NCBI GenBank assembly: GCA_047967505.1
Contig: CM106541.1
DNA: 64,000 nucleotides
Direction: 5' to 3' (one strand)
From: Dipteris shenzhenensis
Lineage: Eukaryota; Polypodiophyta; Polypodiopsida; Gleicheniales
The notes below the pieces were generated by a model that worked only from the letters and a program-made list of their open reading frames with translations, was not told the origin of the DNA and did no database searches. The position numbers were made by a program, and so were the translations under genes. Of the stretch, positions 1-11,207 are shown in pieces (the first letter of the stretch is position 1; each line of letters begins with the position of its first letter).

Positions 1-1320
1 TGAGGGGGTTTGCATGCTGAGGGTGCTGCCCAGGAGAGAAAATGGGGTAGACAGACTTGGCGATGCATAGACTTGTAAGGTCAGTGTGCAAGGATGCAAA
101 AATAAAAAATGTATTGGCCTTATTCACCTAATGATGCTGACCATGAATTTGAGGGTGTGCATTGTGGCTACCAAGGACTTGTGACCTGCTGTGCATGTGG
201 GTGATATGCCTACCATACAAACTCACCTAGACCTGGACTTGATGATTGCACACCTAATGAAGGGTCGATTGTGTGGAATGCAGTAGAGTTGAATGCCGAA
301 TAGCAGCATTCATCATCATCAACCAAGTAGAGCATGTGCTAATTTTGTGCATCATCCTAGTTGTTAGGTGTATATCAGCGTTGCGGCATTCACATTGATG
401 GAACTCCCTCGAGATAAGGCAGATGGGTTCTTGTGTACCATGGCCTTTGATTTAATAGGAGAAGTAGGTCTGGGCAACATCGCAAGTGCTACTTTGAGTA
501 TGGTGACTTCCGATGGTGTTCACATGGGCTTGGAGGAAGGTTCTTGTGTAACTACCCCACTTTTAGGGGTTGGTTCTTGTGTTGCCTCCTTGATGAGACC
601 TCGGCAGCTTTTTCCTTGAGTTGCACTATACGTGGGATCATGATGCCCCTTGGGCTTGTAGAATGGTCCATCGTGCTAGGCTCAAGGGTAGGTTCTTGTG
701 GGATGCCTCAGGAGTTGATGCAGGTTCTTGTGTTACTACCCTACGAATCCCAGTTGTGTGAGCTTGTGTATTCTGTGTATGGTCCATATATAATATGCAT
801 GGATTTCCTAGAAAAGTTTTAATTATGCAAGGGAAATATATGCAATCTCCAGTCCTCCCTACTAGAAAGCATGAGGTTTATACTTCAAAAAATATAAAAG
901 ATTTTAAGATTTGTACATATTTTCCATAATATGTGAAACCCAAGGAAGGGGTCTTTTGGATGAGGGGGGTTAAAATAAAAAATACTCAAACATAAAAATC
1001 CAACTCCTTTCCAAATCATGTAACTTTTTCATGTGTTACCCAAATTTGAAGGTGTTGATGAACACAATCATGCCAACTTGACTAACTTTTACTTATGGAA
1101 TATTGTTAAATTCATCTCATACTCAAAAATTTCATAGGTATTCTTAGTAAAGGTAGTTGGTCCCCTAGGGAACCAATCCAAGTATATAGGTAGCTAGCAC
1201 TTGCACCCAATGCACAAGTGCCATTGGCTCAATCCCATCCTTGTAAGGACACAAGCACCTCAGCTATTGAGGAATCTCAATCCTCCATAGTATCCTCAAG
1301 CCTCGAATCTTGCTCTAGCA
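1..1320. other. unassigned DNA with a recurring 10-mer
   Basis: No reading frame here resembles a known protein. The 10-mer GGTTCTTGTG occurs exactly at 426, 539, 572, 691 and 723. The pairs 539/572 and 691/723 lie about 152 bp apart, which suggests an old duplicated unit. From about 830 the DNA becomes AT-rich. It may be the 5' part of the gypsy relic that follows, but no LTR or primer site is visible. Confidence 0.4.
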
Positions 1321-1470
1321 ATCCGAGTGCAACAATTCCAACCTGAAGGACTGGAACCACAATATGGGTATGAAATAAAATACCCCATGTACTACATGGA
1401 TGGTCCCAAAGGACTCACTCTAATGTATGCTCATCAAGTAAGACCAACCACATATTGATAACCTATCAAG

Positions 1471-1587
1471 TGTTTCAGATTTGGTGAAAACCATTGGATT
1501 GCTAAGTGCCCTCACAAAGGTAGCCCAAGTACTTTCCAACATGTTTGCAGAGATTGTGGAGTTGGGCATGCATGCATGGATTTCCCA
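1471..1587 (+). pseudogene. gypsy gag relic with two degenerate zinc knuckles
   Basis: Read from 1471, the + strand shows two CCHC-like knuckles in one frame. The first is Cys-x2-Phe-x3-His-x4-Cys starting at 1471. The second is Cys-x2-Cys-x3-His-x4-Phe starting at 1546. In each, one cysteine reads as Phe (TTT or TTC where TGT or TGC is expected), so neither could bind zinc normally. Paired knuckles are typical of retrotransposon nucleocapsid, which packages element RNA. No complete gag frame surrounds them, and stops follow. A protease relic lies downstream on the same strand at 2180-2466, which fits gag-protease order in a Ty3/gypsy element. Confidence 0.5.
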
Positions 1588-1775
1588 CTTAGAGCAAAGC
1601 CTCAATCACCTCATGAAGCAAAGCCGAATGTACCCCTTGGAATCATTGGCATTGAGAGTCATAGTGTGGCAACGCTAAGTGTTGCATCCCAACCAGTACT
1701 AGTGGTAATAAGGAAGTAGTATGACAAAAACTAATTTCTACTCAGAAAGAAAAAATCCCAAAGGCCACACAAGCC

Positions 1776-2466
1776 TTGCTAGTCCCAAAACAAAGTGCAG
1801 CAACACCAAGTACATCGGGCCCCAGTACTCTTCAAGAATCAAAGGAAGTCTACCCCAATGCCAAAGTGGATAAAACTCAGTATCAAGCCTTGAAGGAATG
1901 GGTAAGACATGAACAGGTTAAATTTAAGGTAGACCAAAGAGCAACAATTGAGGATAGGGAGATGATACCACATAGCATTGACATGGTGATTGAAGCCATC
2001 ACCAACCCAAGGGTAATGGATGTACATGTAGCTCATCCCCAATTGGATGGAGCTACCCTAGCCAGCTTAATCAGCTGCCCCATCATGATACCAATTGGAA
2101 CCTTATTGAGAAATTTTTCTAAAATGTGGGAAAATTTCAAGGGTTGGATAGAATAGGCAAATGTAACCATCCCCCTAGAGCATAAAGCCTTTAGCCAATA
2201 CCCTATAATAGTAGATGATGGGGTAGGTCTCAACATTCTTGCAAAGGATCTCTATGAAGAATGTGGCCTCTCACTTCTGAGGAATGCCACATTCAACATA
2301 TGCCTTACCAACAACCACACCAAAATGAAGCCACTAGGAATTGTCGACAATGTGGCAACAAAAATTGTGGGACTCAAGTTCACCATACAATTCACCATAC
2401 TAGATCTTCCATAAGGATCAGCCACATACCTGATATTATTGGGAAGACCATGGTTTTGGGAAGCAT
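1776..2466 (+). pseudogene. gypsy gag/protease relic
   Basis: An open stretch of about 126 codons ends at 2156, and the same strand continues with retropepsin-like features. At 2211-2240 the translation is V-D-D-G-V-G-L-N-I-L, resembling the D-G-G-x-x-N-I active-site region of plant gypsy proteases. At about 2431-2460 it is L-I-L-L-G-R-P-W-F-W, resembling the conserved I-L-G-R-P-W segment near the protease C-terminus; element G1 carries the same motif at 18767-19129. Stops at about 2411 and 2467 interrupt the frame. The family-typical role is cleavage of Gag-Pol. This copy is dead. I see no reverse transcriptase downstream, so the element is truncated or very diverged. Confidence 0.55.
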
Positions 2467-2509
2467 GAGTACTTCATGACTAGGGTACAAATAGGATCAC
2501 GATCCAAAA

Positions 2510-4650
2510 TCGGGATACTGCTATGAAAATCAATCTAGGAACTGGGGAAATCAAGCCCACTATACCTAGGACTATTGACGGCACTTCTTCCACCATAGCC
2601 ACCAGTCACACATCACTTGAACTAAAGCCCACTAAAGGTGATATGGGTTTGTATGTTTAGAATGGGGATGTCAGAAAAGCCCTAACTCTAGTAAGATCCT
2701 CCGTACCTTTCCTGAAATCCATGCTAACCCATATTCCTTGCCATGCCTCTTCACCCATGCCTCTCAGCACTACCTCCTAATCCAAGAATATAAGTCCTAT
2801 AATCCAATAACACCTAACTTTATCCCACTGCTTGAAAACCCTTCCTTGGAGGACTATCAAGTCACTAAATTTATTTTCCCTTATCTTCCTCCACTTTCCA
2901 CCAACATCCATACTTCCTCCTTCTCTAATTCAGTGCTTGCTTCCACCTCATGTGTGTCCCCTATAACCTCTTCCTCTCCCCTAAGACCACATATTATTTA
3001 GATCTCAATTGAATTTCCAATGGAAGGCGCCATCAACGATTCCATCAATGATCTTCACAAATTGGATAATCCAAATCAAACACCCACATGGGAGTCAAAT
3101 AAGGATACAAATAGGATTCCCATGCCTGGTAATCCCATTAGGTGATTTTGGCAGCAATATCCATATATGCAGTCAAGAGGAGGATGGGATCTCTCCAGGA
3201 TTTCCATGCACATTTGCCAAGCACAAATCACTCTAGACATAAGCAACAAATTGGAGCCATAATCTTCTTGGCATGGACTAAAAATGCTCAACAAAAATTA
3301 CCTCCTTGAGTATTTACATGCTCCATATCCTTTCGAACACATCCCACACTTGATACAGTACCCCATTGCTACTAGTGGGATGCCAATCAACATGATCCAG
3401 ATAAGGAAGATGCTCCTTGCAATTGGCCTCTAATCAATAAATACTCCAAGGTCAAATAGACAAGACATGAAACACTCATTAGAGCCTTGGACAAAAACAT
3501 GCATCATAGATGTGAGGTAGTTATGACAAAGCACTCAAGGAGATTGCCAAATACAGTGAAGCTTTAGTAGTAGTCCTAGAGGTGTCCTTCAACACTATTG
3601 ATGGCCATGTACCCACGCTCAGTTTCAACCCAAATCAACAGATAGATGCTCAAACAAGCAGTCACATTTTTAAAAAATCCATATCCCTTCAAGGTCGGTA
3701 TGTGTCTTTTTTTGAAGAAATGGTTGACACTAGCTTCTTAAAAATTGACCAAGCAATATGTGGTGTTCATGGATTACAAGGAAAATATTAACAACAAGCT
3801 TGATCCATCTATCACTGATTCCATATTTACCATATTCATTGGGTAAAAACTACCATAGCACAATATTGTTTGCAGACTCAATCATAACTCAAGGATGGGT
3901 AATAAAATTGGTCCGAGGGCATTGTTAACCCTATGCCAACAAGGGCTTGATGATGAGGTCATTGTGTGCATAGAGTAGTGGCCAAGCTCCGCTTGTAATA
4001 TCTTGAGCATGAAAGATGGTATGATGAATCGTCAAGGATAAGGAAAGCCAACATACTCTTTAGAAGAGATCCAATCATACTTGAAAAATTAGGTGTTAAA
4101 CAGTTCATGCAAGTGCCCAGTGATTGTAAAGATAAAGCAAAGAAGTAGGAGAGGATGTGAGAAAGGCTATATGACATCCACCTTGTATCTATGTGGGCCC
4201 AAGTGTGCGTGAAAAGAGAGTGGGAGAGGTGAAAGAGAGTACATGGCTAGCCCTCCCTTCAAAAGGTGGATTGTATAAATGGCCAAAAGTTTGACTTTGG
4301 CATTCATTGTGTACCTGCACTTTTGGAATACAAGCTCTCTCATTCTCTCCATCCTCTTGTGAGTGAGAATTCTTACTTTCCAGTGTGTGTGCCTTTTGTG
4401 ATTTCCACTCCCCTCCCTTCACTCTTCCCTTGTCTTCCACATCCCCTCCCCTCTCCTACCTTCCCTTCTTCTCTCCTTCCCTCTTCACTCGTGGAATTAC
4501 AGTGACACAATTTGGTAGACACTTGAGTGGCACAGATGTTAGCTCATGCTTGCAAAGCTCTCACAAGGAGTTTCTCATGAGTGGAGTCTCCATCGACATT
4601 CCTCCAAGATCCCTACAACACGTGGAGTCACCGCCGTTGGTGGCTACACA
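2510..4650. other. non-coding DNA, possible LTR at its right end
   Basis: I see no supported gene. Short open frames at 2738-3236 and 3582-3791 have no recognisable motif. From about 4320 to 4500 the + strand is strongly pyrimidine-rich. The stretch ends with CA at 4650, directly before a primer-binding-like sequence, so its right part may be a degenerate LTR. No matching second LTR was found. Confidence 0.35.
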
Positions 4651-4654
4651 ATTT

Positions 4655-4673
4655 TTGCTACCATTGTTGGGGA
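4655..4673 (+). other. degenerate tRNA-Asp-type primer binding site
   Basis: The sequence TTGCTACCATTGTTGGGGA aligns with the tRNA-Asp complement used by Athila and Tat gypsy elements (TGGCGCCGTTGCCGGGGA). Thirteen of 18 positions match with one inserted base, and most mismatches are C-to-T or G-to-A. It follows an AT-rich spacer and a CA dinucleotide that could end an LTR. It marks the start of a + strand element whose coding part is not recognisable to the right. Confidence 0.45.
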
Positions 4674-5385
4674 GTTTGAGGTATGTCTTTGCTATGCATA
4701 AGCTTGCTATCATCAACCACACATTGCACAGTGTTGCTAGTGGTGGAGAGTAAGATTGGTTTGAGAGTTAAAAGAGTATGTTTTGGAGTAGGAAATGTGA
4801 GGATGCGTCAATTTTACGAGCAAAAACCTATGAGCAGGTTTATCCGAGCGTGTTTTTCAAGAGATTTTTAAAAATGTTTTTCTTTAAGAAACATGGTTTT
4901 TACACTTTTATTTTCACTAGAACTAGATCCCTTTATCATAAAAATATACAGACTAGTCACTCATTCATTTTTACACAACATAATTTTCTTATTTAGAGAC
5001 ATCCCTTTGTACCCCTGTTATTACCTTAAAAAAGTGTTGATTCCTTTAAGAAACATTCCTCATAATCACTCTCAATGTAATAATACTATGCATATATAAT
5101 TACTTATTAACACATTTATATCATATGGCAATATCTTTTTAGTGTTTTTATAGCATATTTATGGACATGTTTCTAAAGAAGTTTAAATTACTATAAATAA
5201 GTATTAACTTGGGCTTATATATCACTCTCATAAAATACATGTAATATTTAATACTATATATGAAAGATTTTCCAAAATATAACTCCATAGATGTGCTCAA
5301 ATGGGGTGTTCCAATCAATTTGAGTGGTTGAATGACTATATTTGGACATTGGATATGAAAGTTATGTCACTTTTAAAAGTGCTGT

Positions 5386-5455
5386 CCAAGGTAGTTTCGC
5401 CAGCTAAACTACCTTGGGAGACTTGCTTCAAAGGGGTTTCGCTGGCGAAACTACC
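5386..5455. repeat. nested inverted repeats (hairpin cluster)
   Basis: CCAAGGTAGTTT at 5386-5397 pairs perfectly with AAACTACCTTGG at 5406-5417 across an 8-nt loop. GGTAGTTTCGCCAGC at 5390-5404 also pairs perfectly with GCTGGCGAAACTACC at 5441-5455. The first arm can therefore form either of two mutually exclusive hairpins. The words CTTGCTTCAA after each arm show a local tandem duplication as well. Confidence 0.8.
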
Positions 5456-6570
5456 TGGATGGCTTGCTTCAATGAGTTTTCTTTGAAGAAACTCTTTCAT
5501 GAAGATAGGTTGAGAGAGGGGTTTCAATGTCACCCCCTATTAAGTAAAAGTTGTAAGAAGGATCATAAGGGAATTTTCATAGAGAAGTCTACTCTACATG
5601 TGGGTTTCTTCAAAAGCCATCCCATTATGCTCTCACCATTCCTACAGATTCACCTAAAGATTTTTGTATAAAATAGGCATTGCTATAATACTTTGCATAT
5701 TTCTAAGTGAAACTATGTTTTCTTCTGATCGATTTTTGCCATATTTATGCATAGTTGGAAGCTTTTTTTTTCCTTTGCTCGGAAGCTCGGAAGATTTCGC
5801 TCAGAAAATGCTCGTCCCTGAAATGTGAAACTGTCATTTCTATCCATAAAGTGATTTTGATGCATTTAAGCTTGTTTTAGAGTGTTTGTTATAGTCAAAT
5901 CATAGTAGTAGTTTGAGTGATTGGTAAGGTGTGGGCATTGTATAATCTCATTAAAAATAATAAAACACTAAAAATTGGAGATTGATGACTTTGACAATAT
6001 GGTAGCAACTACTATTAACTAGAAAAGAAATCAAGGCATAAGGCTAAATGCTAGGCATGTGACGCTCGAGGGCCATAGAGGGAAAGGGAATGTGAGGGGA
6101 GAAGCATTAACATGGGTGGGGAAAAGGGATTAAGAGGGGTGGTAATGAAGAGGGGGACTATGGCACAAGGGGGAAGGGAGAGGGGGAAGAGGAGCATGTA
6201 CATGATGGGAGGTGGAATGTAGAGATGGAGACATCAAGGAAAGAGAGTCATGCTTTATTTGAAAGGAAAGTAGGATGGGGGAAATCAAAGTACTAGCATG
6301 GTGGCTTTACAAGAATGAGCGTGTCCCATCAAGGAATAGCCCCCTCCTTTTATAGCCAAGAGAGGGGGTCTCTCCCAATAAATGCATCCTCCCACATGCA
6401 TGGTGTGTGTAGAGGAATCTCCCATGTGGGCTAGGTGGGTACGCACTCTCAATTGTGTGTGACAACACTTTGCCTCATTTTTCCACATAAATCAAATCCC
6501 ATATCCCAAGTCTAAGATACTCCCTTGGTATCTTCTCAATTTTATAATACATTCAAACATCTAGGAGGAC

Positions 6571-6912
6571 AAGTGGAGGGTTGGCACAAGGAATCTTGCC
6601 ACCTCATCCTACTTTCCCCATTATTTAACTTGCACTCTTGGACTATCTACACCCCCCCCACATGGGCCTATCCTACATGGAGGGAATAATTCAATATAAT
6701 ATCCATCTCCACCTATTTTATATTACTTCTCCCATGGTCCTTGGGCGATGTCTCACTAAATGCAGGCATGGGACTGCCTAGGTGGAGGGGTGGTACATGG
6801 AGGAACCATGCCACCTTAACATTTTATAATATTACTACAATGGATTATGTACAACACACCTATGGGTCCTCTTATGTGGAAGGGTGGCACATGGTCATGC
6901 CCTGCCACCTCA
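6571..6912. repeat. three imperfect hairpin-forming repeats
   Basis: A motif of the form GTGGAGGGTGGCACATGG...TGCCACCTCA appears at about 6571-6605, 6780-6815 and 6876-6912. In each, GGTGGCA-like and TGCCACC-like halves can pair. The copies are diverged and unevenly spaced. They may be regulatory repeats within an LTR. Confidence 0.5.
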
Positions 6913-7005
6913 ACCCTGGGCCCTGTGCACACCATATTTTATCATACTATTGCCACACATACATATTTATGCCTTTTACCTTGGTCAAATTTATCCATAA
7001 TAGTT

Positions 7006-7015
7006 CCCCCCCCCC
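7006..7015 (-). other. candidate polypurine tract of G1
   Basis: Ten consecutive C on the + strand read as ten G on the element strand, right at the end of the G1 integrase frame, where a gypsy plus-strand primer would lie. The sequence beyond it does not begin with the usual TG, so the LTR boundary is uncertain. Confidence 0.4.
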
Positions 7016-8685
7016 AGCAGGGAATGCACAGCATTTCCATGCCTAGGACCATCACGCACAAAGAAGGGCTTGAGATAATGCTTGTTGATCACCTTCTTGC
7101 CATTTGGCTCATGTAGCTCCTGAACTTGTACAGACCCATTGCTACATTCCTTGATGACTTTGTATGGAGCGGTCCATATTGGAAGGAACTTTTTATCCAT
7201 TCGGTGGTCCAATCTGTTATCCAAGCATAGCACAACATCCCCCTCAACAAAGTGTCTTTCCCATCCCTTGTGAGTCTTAGCATCCAGGTGGGCCTTTTGT
7301 CGATTCTTTTGGATCTCTGTTTGATGTAGTGAAAGGCATCAGGTTTCATCTAACTTCTCAAGTTGTACCAACCTGGCCTCTACATGTTCATCTTCTGTCA
7401 TCCTCCTCTGTTCTTATGCCAATCTCAAGGCCAGAATCTCTATCTCTAGTGGTAAAACTACCTTAGTACCATACACCAACTCAAAAGGAGTGTGACCTGT
7501 AGACATTTTATGGGTGATGTTGTAAGCCCACACGGCTTTATTGACCTTCTGATCCCACTGGCTCCTGTACCCTGTGGCCATTTTTCCCATGGATTTACAA
7601 AGGAGGCCATTCGTTCACTCCATTTGTCCCGTGGATGCTGGGTAATAGATGGTAGAAGTGCGATGATCAATACCCATGCAATCCATGAGCAACTCCACTG
7701 CTTGGGACTCCCATGGTCAGATACTATTTCCATGGGTGTCCCAAACCTTGTGCAGATACATTTGAATATGAAATTTGAAAACTGCCTTACCATTTGTAGT
7801 GGGGAGGGCGATAGCTTCAGCCCACTTACTGACATACTGAGTGGCTACCAAAAGATACTTCTTTTTGCGGGCAGTCATGGGTAGGGGCTCGACAAAATCT
7901 ATTTCCCACTTCTGAAACGGATGGATGGACATCACTGGATGATGTTACCTAGGATGCAAATCCTTCCTACCAAAGAATTGGCATGGTTCACAAGTTTTGC
8001 AATACATAGTGACATCCTTGAACAAGGTCGGCCAATAGTACCTAGCATGTAAAATCTTCTTAGTTGTAAAGTCACCGGCATAGTGGCCTCCACAAAATCC
8101 ATCATGATAATGCTTTAATACCTTAGGTTCTTCATCTGCATCAATGGCCCATCTTAGTACCTCATCCATGCCTTAATGGTACAACACCCCATCAAAGAGA
8201 GTGTAGCGCCTACTATCTCTACTGATCTTCTTTCTCTCATAGTATTAGCTAGTACTTTTCGGAGAAAAGGAGAAAGTGGTCAGAAACATGTAGATACCAC
8301 CATACCATGGATCCCCAACTTCTATGGCTGCTACAAGGGCTACATCGAGCCACTCCTCTAAATCAATCAAAGCATTCTTCAAGTTGGAATAGCCCCCTTT
8401 TACAATTTTGAAAGAAAAATCATATTCTTGTAGAACTGCCAACCATTTGGCCAACCGGCCCATGGGATTTGGTGATTGAAGAACTTGCTTTGCAAGACCA
8501 TTGCTAGAGATTATAATGAAGGACTTTCCAGCCACATAATGCTTAAATTTCTCAATGCAGAACACCTATGATAAGGCATGCTTGTCAGCCTCAGAGTAGC
8601 ATCGTTCAATTTCGAGCAATTGTCGAGAAGAAAATCGAACGTCATACATGAACCGATCCTCCCCTTGCTGGAGAAGAATACCCAC

Positions 8686-8690
8686 CAGAG
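8686..8690. repeat. left target-site duplication of element O (CAGAG)
   Basis: CAGAG here and at 17701-17705 flank element O. Five base pairs is the usual copia duplication length. Removing the element plus one copy restores the G1 reading frame. Confidence 0.85.
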
Positions 8691-8860
8691 TGTGGGGGTT
8701 AAAGGTCACTGTGCCTTTACCTCGGTTATGTACAATACTCAAACACATATATAAATGAATGAAAAAGAAGATTAGGGTGTTCTGCACCCACTAAAGCCTG
8801 TGTGGCTCTCTATTTCTCTCTCTCCCTCTTCCGTTCTTGCTTCCCTTGAGAGCACTCACA
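8691..8860 (+). repeat. 5' LTR of element O
   Basis: A 170-bp LTR that begins TGTGGGGG and ends CACTCACA directly before the primer site. It contains a TATA-like segment (CATATATAAATG) near 8747. Its last part matches the stub at 17668-17700. Its start resembles the LTR of element I, so the two may be related families. Confidence 0.8.
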
Positions 8861-8862
8861 AT

Positions 8863-8874
8863 TGGTATCAGAGC
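8863..8874 (+). other. primer binding site of O (initiator-Met tRNA)
   Basis: TGGTATCAGAGC is the standard complement of the plant initiator-Met tRNA 3' end used by most copia elements. It lies 2 bp after the LTR. Confidence 0.92.
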
Positions 8875-9307
8875 CCGGGTGATCTAGCTGAGGGTGCGTG
8901 AATGCTTGAAGCTCAGCAGCTTTGTGGGAGGAAGGAGAAGCTCTGTGGGAAGCTTTGTGGGTGACTTTACTTGCATCCGAGTGTGTAGAGACCTTGGAGG
9001 AACCTTTGGAAAAGTCACTTTGGCTTTGCGAAGTGGTTTTGAGAGCCTGTTAAGTGTTTTCAAAGAAAAAGTCATTTTTTGAGCTTTTCCCTATTCCGTT
9101 TGATGACACAGACTCTGTATTGACTTGTAGAGGCAACTATTGCTTGCTTTTGGTATCCGCTTCACTTCAGGAGCTTGGAAACACCTTCATTCTTGAATTT
9201 GGGATCATTTCATTGGATTTTTGACTCACTATGTCAATTTCTGCGTTTTTCTGCCCGGGTGTTGGAACTCAAGTTTGGAGCAACCATTTGTAGATCTGTC
9301 AGTTCCG
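8875..9307 (+). other. 5' leader of element O
   Basis: Untranslated leader between the primer site and the gag start at 9308. The open frame at 8894-9082 has no recognisable motif and is probably chance. Confidence 0.5.
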
Positions 9308-9939
9308 ATGGACTCAGGAGGTCCTAAAACTTCTATGTTGCTTGTCATTTGCACTCCAGTGAACTTTGAGTGTTACCATTGTGGCAAGAAGGGCCATATG
9401 AAAAAGGATTGCTACAAGCTAAAAAGAGAGCAAAAGGATAAGAAAAAGAATGCAAATTGGGGTGCAAATCAAAAGGAAGAGAGTCCAAGGGAGGACAAAG
9501 GAAAAGTGAAGATCGAGGAGATCAATGCAGTCACACATGATAGTGACAATGACGTTCTCTTCATGTCTAGTTTATCTGCAGAGTTGCTTACCACTTCAGA
9601 TGATGCATATTCCCAGGATTGGATTTTGGGTTCTAGTGCTTCATTCCATGTTACTCCCCATAGGGAATGGTTCTCCACTTATGACAGTGGAAAGACAGGT
9701 TGTGTGCATCTTGGAAATGACTATGCATGTGACATAGTGGGAGTAGGACATAAAGTTTTCTTTTGCAAATGGGTCTGCATTTATTTTGAAACATGTGAGA
9801 CATGTGCCTAAGTTGACCAAGAGTCTTATTTCAGTGGGTTAGCTTGATGATGCTGGTTTTCACACCACTTTTGGCTTTCAGAGTTGGAAAATTCAGAAGG
9901 GCTCTATGCTTTTGGCCAGGGGTGCCAAGTGTGGGACTT
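9308..9939 (+). pseudogene. element O gag (internally deleted) and protease
   Basis: An ATG at 9308 opens M-D-S-G-G-P-K, a copia Gag-like start. About 20 codons later comes the nucleocapsid knuckle C-Y-H-C-G-K-K-G-H-M-K-K-D-C (9371-9412). The usual 200-residue Gag core between them is absent, so this is a deletion derivative that could not form particles by itself. A lysine-rich linker leads to the protease near 9617-9680. There the expected D-S-G-A-S active site reads G-S-S-A-S, so the catalytic Asp is gone. The frame stops at 9809-9811. The element then continues to 9939, where element I interrupts the segment between protease and integrase. Confidence 0.82.
9935..9939. repeat. left target-site duplication of element I (GACTT)
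   Basis: GACTT here and at 15123-15127 flank element I. Removing the insertion joins ...GTGTGGGACTT to TGTATCCC and restores the O frame reading C-G-T-L-Y-P-L. Confidence 0.85.
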
Positions 9940-10085
9940 TGTGGGAGAGGAGAGCACACACAAAGGGATAAGGAGACACCAAAATTGGTGGAGCAAAAGC
10001 TACTCTAGCTTATTCCTCTATCATATATATATGAGTATACATGGGCACTATACAGTGGGTGGGCACACTGCCCTTTACCCCAACC
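9940..10085 (-). repeat. 3' LTR of element I
   Basis: It begins TGTGGGAGAGG on the + strand and ends CCCCAACC. It holds an ATATATATAT TATA-like segment near 10024-10031. It is nearly identical to 14981-15122. Confidence 0.88.
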
Positions 10086-10097
10086 TCCTCCCACTTA
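10086..10097 (-). other. polypurine tract of element I
   Basis: On the element strand this reads as a purine-rich AGTGGGAGGAG stretch directly before the 3' LTR, the expected plus-strand primer position. A perfect 9-bp inverted repeat, TTAAAGGCA/TGCCTTTAA (10095-10115), follows. Confidence 0.65.
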
Positions 10098-10289
10098 AAG
10101 GCAGTGTGCCTTTAAGGGATAGTATACATATAATACAATCAGCCATAGGTTGAAAAACAAGATGACCAGACTGTCATCCTATGCCCATCGGCACCTTACA
10201 ATGTGCATAGAGGATAAGCTGCTAGTGCACATCAGGTTTGCAGGATAGAAAATGACAAGCTGTAGATGACTGTCAACCAAGATCTCATG

Positions 10290-10990
10290 CTAGCTGGGAG
10301 AGTGAACTCTCACCACCACGTGCTCCTGTGCTAAGTCCATAGCACCCGAACTGTCACTGTGTAAGGAAAATGTCTCTGTACCACCTGTGACCATAAGCAC
10401 ATGCCCTACAATAGACCTCTTCTGGTCTACCCAACCTGCATCACCTGCATGCTGCTCCTGGAAGCATAAGGACCTGATGTCCACAACCGCTTCCCTACTG
10501 CCAAAATCTGCCATAATCATGCTACCAACTCCCACTGCAACGGAAGTAAGAACCGGAAGTGTAGCCCCAATGGCAAACATGTGAGAACCAAGTCTCAACA
10601 CAATCATGGATGCATGAAGTACTATGGCTACCATATCAACCATAACTTGCTGCTCAATTGATCTATGATCATCAAACCTGCAGTGTTTTAAGTATGAAGC
10701 CAATACAGGCAATAAAGTACTCAGTAACTTCCCCCTCTCCATACTGAAACAACCAAGTATCTGACAAACATCATCAAGACCATGTAGCTCCCACTGCAAA
10801 GCATCCCTGTCCATAAGGAATCATATGGCAAGTAACCTCAAAAGGATAGCAACCTCCTGAATACTGAGACCATAACCTGTCTCACTGCGCATCACATCTT
10901 GAGCTCTCATAACGGTATCAAACCTATGAAGCCAAGCACGAGGGGATTGCTTCTAGCCATGGAGGCATTTACAAAGCAAACATATCAATG
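10290..10990 (-). pseudogene. element I reverse transcriptase / RNase H remnants
   Basis: The minus-strand frame 10814-10290 carries S-M-E-R-G-K-L-L-S-T-L-L-P, matching the N-M-E-G-G-K-A-V-S-T-P-L-P segment of element O, and later a D-Q-K-R-S-I-V-G-H-V RNase H segment. Near 10960-10910 the K-Q-S-P-R-A-W motif of copia reverse transcriptase is visible. The catalytic Y-V-D-D region and most of the polymerase are deleted, and RNase H is internally shortened. This copy could not reverse-transcribe its own RNA. Confidence 0.7.
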
Positions 10991-11207
10991 ATTCCTACCC
11001 ATGCGCAATATGACCCGAGTCAATAACTGTAGAAACCACATCTGTCCTGGCATAACCAGCCAATGGATCATACCGGGCATCATTAGCCAAGGTATCCTCC
11101 TCACCATGCATAGCCTCATCCTCATCTGCAAGAGGCACTCCGCATCCTGGGAGTAAACTGTAACTATCCATAGAAGATGCATCAACAATCTCCATAGGAG
11201 TATAAAC

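Larger units (their letters stand above)
4680..6990. other. non-coding retroelement-type DNA
   Basis: No coding region is supported. The interval holds an AT-rich part (4860-5300), a hairpin cluster (5386-5455), a purine-rich part (6060-6260) and three dispersed copies of a hairpin-forming motif (6571-6912). The right portion may include the 3' LTR of the minus-strand element G1, but the missing 5' copy prevents confirmation. Confidence 0.4.
6991..8690 (-). pseudogene. G1 gypsy pol, 3' half: RNase H and integrase
   Basis: Read leftward, this is the 3' half of a Ty3/gypsy pol. RNase H runs from about 8690 to 8245 and has the F-S-S-R-Q and cysteine/tyrosine segment family members show. The H2C2 zinc-binding domain of integrase is at about 8110-7960 (His-x3-His ... 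Cys-x2-Cys visible). The integrase core begins at about 7915 with K-W-E-I-D-F-V (first catalytic Asp) and has S-D-H-G near 7720 (second Asp). The reading frame then shifts, and the C-terminal domain resumes at about 7230-6991. Integrase would insert element cDNA into the genome, but frameshifts at several points kill this copy. It is separated from its reverse transcriptase by element O; joining 8690 to 17706 restores the frame. Confidence 0.8.
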
